This document shows, one piece after another, positions 62,670 to 64,000 of a DNA stretch of 64,000 nt. The stretch is from Streptomyces sp. NRRL WC-3742 (GTDB lineage Bacteria > Actinomycetota > Actinomycetes > Streptomycetales > Streptomycetaceae). Location: positions 22,612 to 86,611 of the forward strand of contig NZ_JOCF01000026.1 in the NCBI RefSeq assembly GCF_000720635.1. The letters are read 5' to 3'. A program made the position numbers and the translations under genes. The notes under the pieces are model-generated. The model did no database searches, was not told where the DNA came from, and saw only the letters and a list, made by a program, of their open reading frames with translations. Each line of letters starts with the position of its first letter. Position 1 is the first letter of the stretch.

Positions 62670-63848
62670 ATGAGCGGAGCGGCGGTGCCGGTGATCGGTG
62701 ACGGGGAGCGGCGGGCGCGGTTGGGGCGCCGGCTGCTGTTGGAGCCTTCGGCCCGGGTCGCCCGGGTGGAGGCGGTGGCGGACGCGGTGGTCGGGCTGCA
62801 TGCCACGGACGCGGCGACGGTGTACGTGTCGGCCTGTGCGCGGCTGGCGGAGCCTTCGGCGGCGGAGGTGGACCGGGCGCTGTACGAGGACGTGTCGCTG
62901 GTGAAGCTGCTGTCGATGCGGCGGACGATCTTCGCGGTGACGGAGGGCTTCGCCCCGTACGTGAGTTCGGGCGCGGCGCGGGCGATCGCGCTGAAGGAGC
63001 GGGCGACGCTGCTCAAGCACCTGCGGGAGCATCTGCCGGACTGGGACGAGGCGCGGCTGGCGGAGACGGAGCGCGAGGTGCTCGCGGCGCTGGAGGCGCG
63101 CGGGGAGGCGACGACGAAGGAACTCGGCGAGGACGTCCCGCAGTTGCGCGAGACGATGCTGATGTCGGCGGGCAAGGCGTACGAGGCGAAGCAGAGCGTC
63201 GGCAGCCGGCTGTTGCGGGTGATGGCCTCGGACGGGCACGTGCGGCGGTGCCGGCCGCGGGGGTCGTGGCTGAGCAGCGTCTACCCGTGGGCGCCGGTGC
63301 CGCAGTGGCCGGACGTGCCGGTGCGGGAGGCGAAGGCGGAGGTGGTGCGCCGCTGGCTGGCCTCGTACGGGCCGGGGACGGTCGAGGACGTGAAGTGGTG
63401 GACGGGCTGGACGCTGGGGGACGTGCGCAAGGCGCTGGCGGACGTGGGCGCGCAGGACGTGGCGCTGGCGGACGGGACGGCGGCGCTGGTGCTGCCGGGG
63501 GACGTGGAGGCGACGAAGCGGCCGCGGCCGTGGGCGGCTCTGCTGCCGGCGCTGGACCCGGCGGTGATGGGCTGGCGGGGCCGGGACTGGTACCTGCGGC
63601 CGGAGGACGTGCCGGAGCTGTTCGACCGGGCGGGCAACGCCGGGCCGACGGTGTGGTGGTGCGGCGAGGTGGTGGGTGCCTGGGCGCAGCGGGCGGACGG
63701 CGAGGTGGTGTGGCGGCTGTTCCGTGACGTGGGGGCGGAGGCGGAGCGGGCGGTCGCGGGGGAGGCGGAGCGTCTGGCGGGCTGGCTGGGGGAGGTGCGG
63801 GTGACGCCGCGCTTCCGTACGGCGGCGGAGCGGGCGTTGGTGGGCTGA
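62670..63848 (+). CDS. AlkZ-like winged-helix DNA glycosylase-family protein
   Basis: This 392-residue protein matches the AlkZ/YcaQ (HTH_42) superfamily, some members of which unhook DNA interstrand crosslinks. Family-like stretches: RVEAVADAVVGLHATDAATVY, LYEDVSLVKLLSMRRTIFAV, RPRGSWLSSVYPWAP, KWWTGWTLGDVRKAL and LLPALDPAVMGWRGRDWYL. The QxQ catalytic motif of AlkZ reads HAT here, as in the DNA-binding subgroup of unknown activity. TAGGGT (62656-62661) lies 8 bases before ATG 62670, overlapping the LysR stop codon. Confidence 0.82.
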   Translation: MSGAAVPVIGDGERRARLGRRLLLEPSARVARVEAVADAVVGLHATDAATVYVSACARLAEPSAAEVDRALYEDVSLVKLLSMRRTIFAVTEGFAPYVSSGAARAIALKERATLLKHLREHLPDWDEARLAETEREVLAALEARGEATTKELGEDVPQLRETMLMSAGKAYEAKQSVGSRLLRVMASDGHVRRCRPRGSWLSSVYPWAPVPQWPDVPVREAKAEVVRRWLASYGPGTVEDVKWWTGWTLGDVRKALADVGAQDVALADGTAALVLPGDVEATKRPRPWAALLPALDPAVMGWRGRDWYLRPEDVPELFDRAGNAGPTVWWCGEVVGAWAQRADGEVVWRLFRDVGAEAERAVAGEAERLAGWLGEVRVTPRFRTAAERALVG

Positions 63849-63856
63849 GGGACGGC

Positions 63857-63886
63857 GTTCGGCTCACGCCCGGGCGTGAGCCGAAC
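63857..63886. terminator. Bidirectional hairpin terminator
   Basis: GTTCGGCTCACGCCC and GGGCGTGAGCCGAAC form a 30-base perfect palindrome between convergent genes. Confidence 0.8.
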
Positions 63887-63891
63887 CCCCC

Positions 63892-64000
63892 TCAGGGAGC
63901 CGCCGGGGTGGCGGCCGGCCCGGTGGGTCCGCCGGTGGCGGTGGGCGGGTTGGTGGGGCGGCCCGGCCGGGTCTGGGTGGGGTGCGGGGTGGGGCTGGGC
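63892..64000 (-). CDS. C-terminal end of a Pro/Thr-rich gene (partial)
   Basis: On the minus strand a frame runs in from beyond the window edge and stops at 63892-63894. The 35 visible residues are Pro/Thr-rich (PTPHPTQTRPGR, then PPTATGGPTGPAATPAAP). Tails like this are common on penicillin-binding or PASTA-type membrane proteins, but the gene cannot be identified from this end alone. Confidence 0.45.
   Translation of the reverse strand, partial: PSPTPHPTQTRPGRPTNPPTATGGPTGPAATPAAP

Overview
The window is about 72% G+C, almost fully coding, and carries two SsgA-like sporulation proteins, DasR-type operators, leaderless promoters and a syntenic block (pncA-pncB-clpS-DUF2017-permease-mec-cysO-cysM-nagE-nagF-rph-rdgB) typical of Streptomycetaceae. 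It is best read as chromosome-core DNA of a Streptomyces or Kitasatospora. No insertion sequence, integrase, prophage, rRNA or CRISPR array was seen.

Layout. 1-4.2 kb: a three-subunit molybdenum hydroxylase operon, cut at its 5' end. 4.3-4.9 kb: tRNA-Cys on the minus strand, then a guanidine-III riboswitch controlling a SugE/Gdx-type guanidinium exporter. 5-7.8 kb: an MFS transporter and a Tat-lipoprotein deacetylase-like protein. 8.2-12.7 kb: a translationally coupled operon of class F sortase, membrane esterase and a degenerate-rhomboid/aminoacyl-lipid transferase fusion. 12.8-20 kb: an SsgA-like protein, SF2 helicase, TM2 and DUF2752 membrane proteins, an IclR regulator, a Lon-like secreted protease, and an Lrp regulator divergent from an HPPD gene that has lost its catalytic half. 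20.3-28.4 kb: a two-component system, GT87 mannosyltransferase, a second SsgA-like protein, two RDD membrane proteins and endonuclease V.

28.5-31.7 kb: a small type VII-like set (WXG100-type protein, long WXG/PPE-like protein, mycosin). 31.7-37.3 kb: accessory genes (GNAT, NAD(P)-binding protein with divergent HxlR regulator, DinB-like, ECF-like sigma, AbiEi/PD-(D/E)XK-like protein). 37.4-46.1 kb: NAD salvage, ClpS/DUF2017, then the cysteine system: JAMM protease, a Cys-rich leader peptide, CysO and CysM. 46.4-50.3 kb: a sortase-anchored protein and two sulfur-type flavin monooxygenases behind a second, newly noticed leader peptide. 50.4-54.1 kb: GlcNAc PTS genes nagE2, nagE1 and nagF with DasR operators. 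54.2-56.1 kb: rph, a lipoprotein and rdgB. 56.2-56.6 kb: a tRNA of class I shape with a leucine (UAG) anticodon, 14 bp from an internally deleted HNH endonuclease remnant. 56.7-64 kb: a DasR-type-controlled GH18 chitinase, Bcp, DUF3618, a GroES-like protein, an atypical SDR with divergent LysR, an AlkZ-like protein, and the end of a Pro/Thr-rich gene.

How it fits together. The chitinase, both EIIC permeases and the EIIB component share operators matching the DasR site, so the right half encodes chitin-to-GlcNAc uptake under one regulator. The JAMM-CysO-CysM genes form a protein-bound cysteine synthesis route behind a leader peptide that probably senses cysteine, and a similar leader precedes the monooxygenases that may release sulfur from organosulfur compounds. 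The most unusual signals are the class I tRNA(UAG) beside the HNH remnant, the HPPD lacking its metal site, the molybdenum enzyme lacking its catalytic glutamate, and the sortase-esterase-transferase operon.
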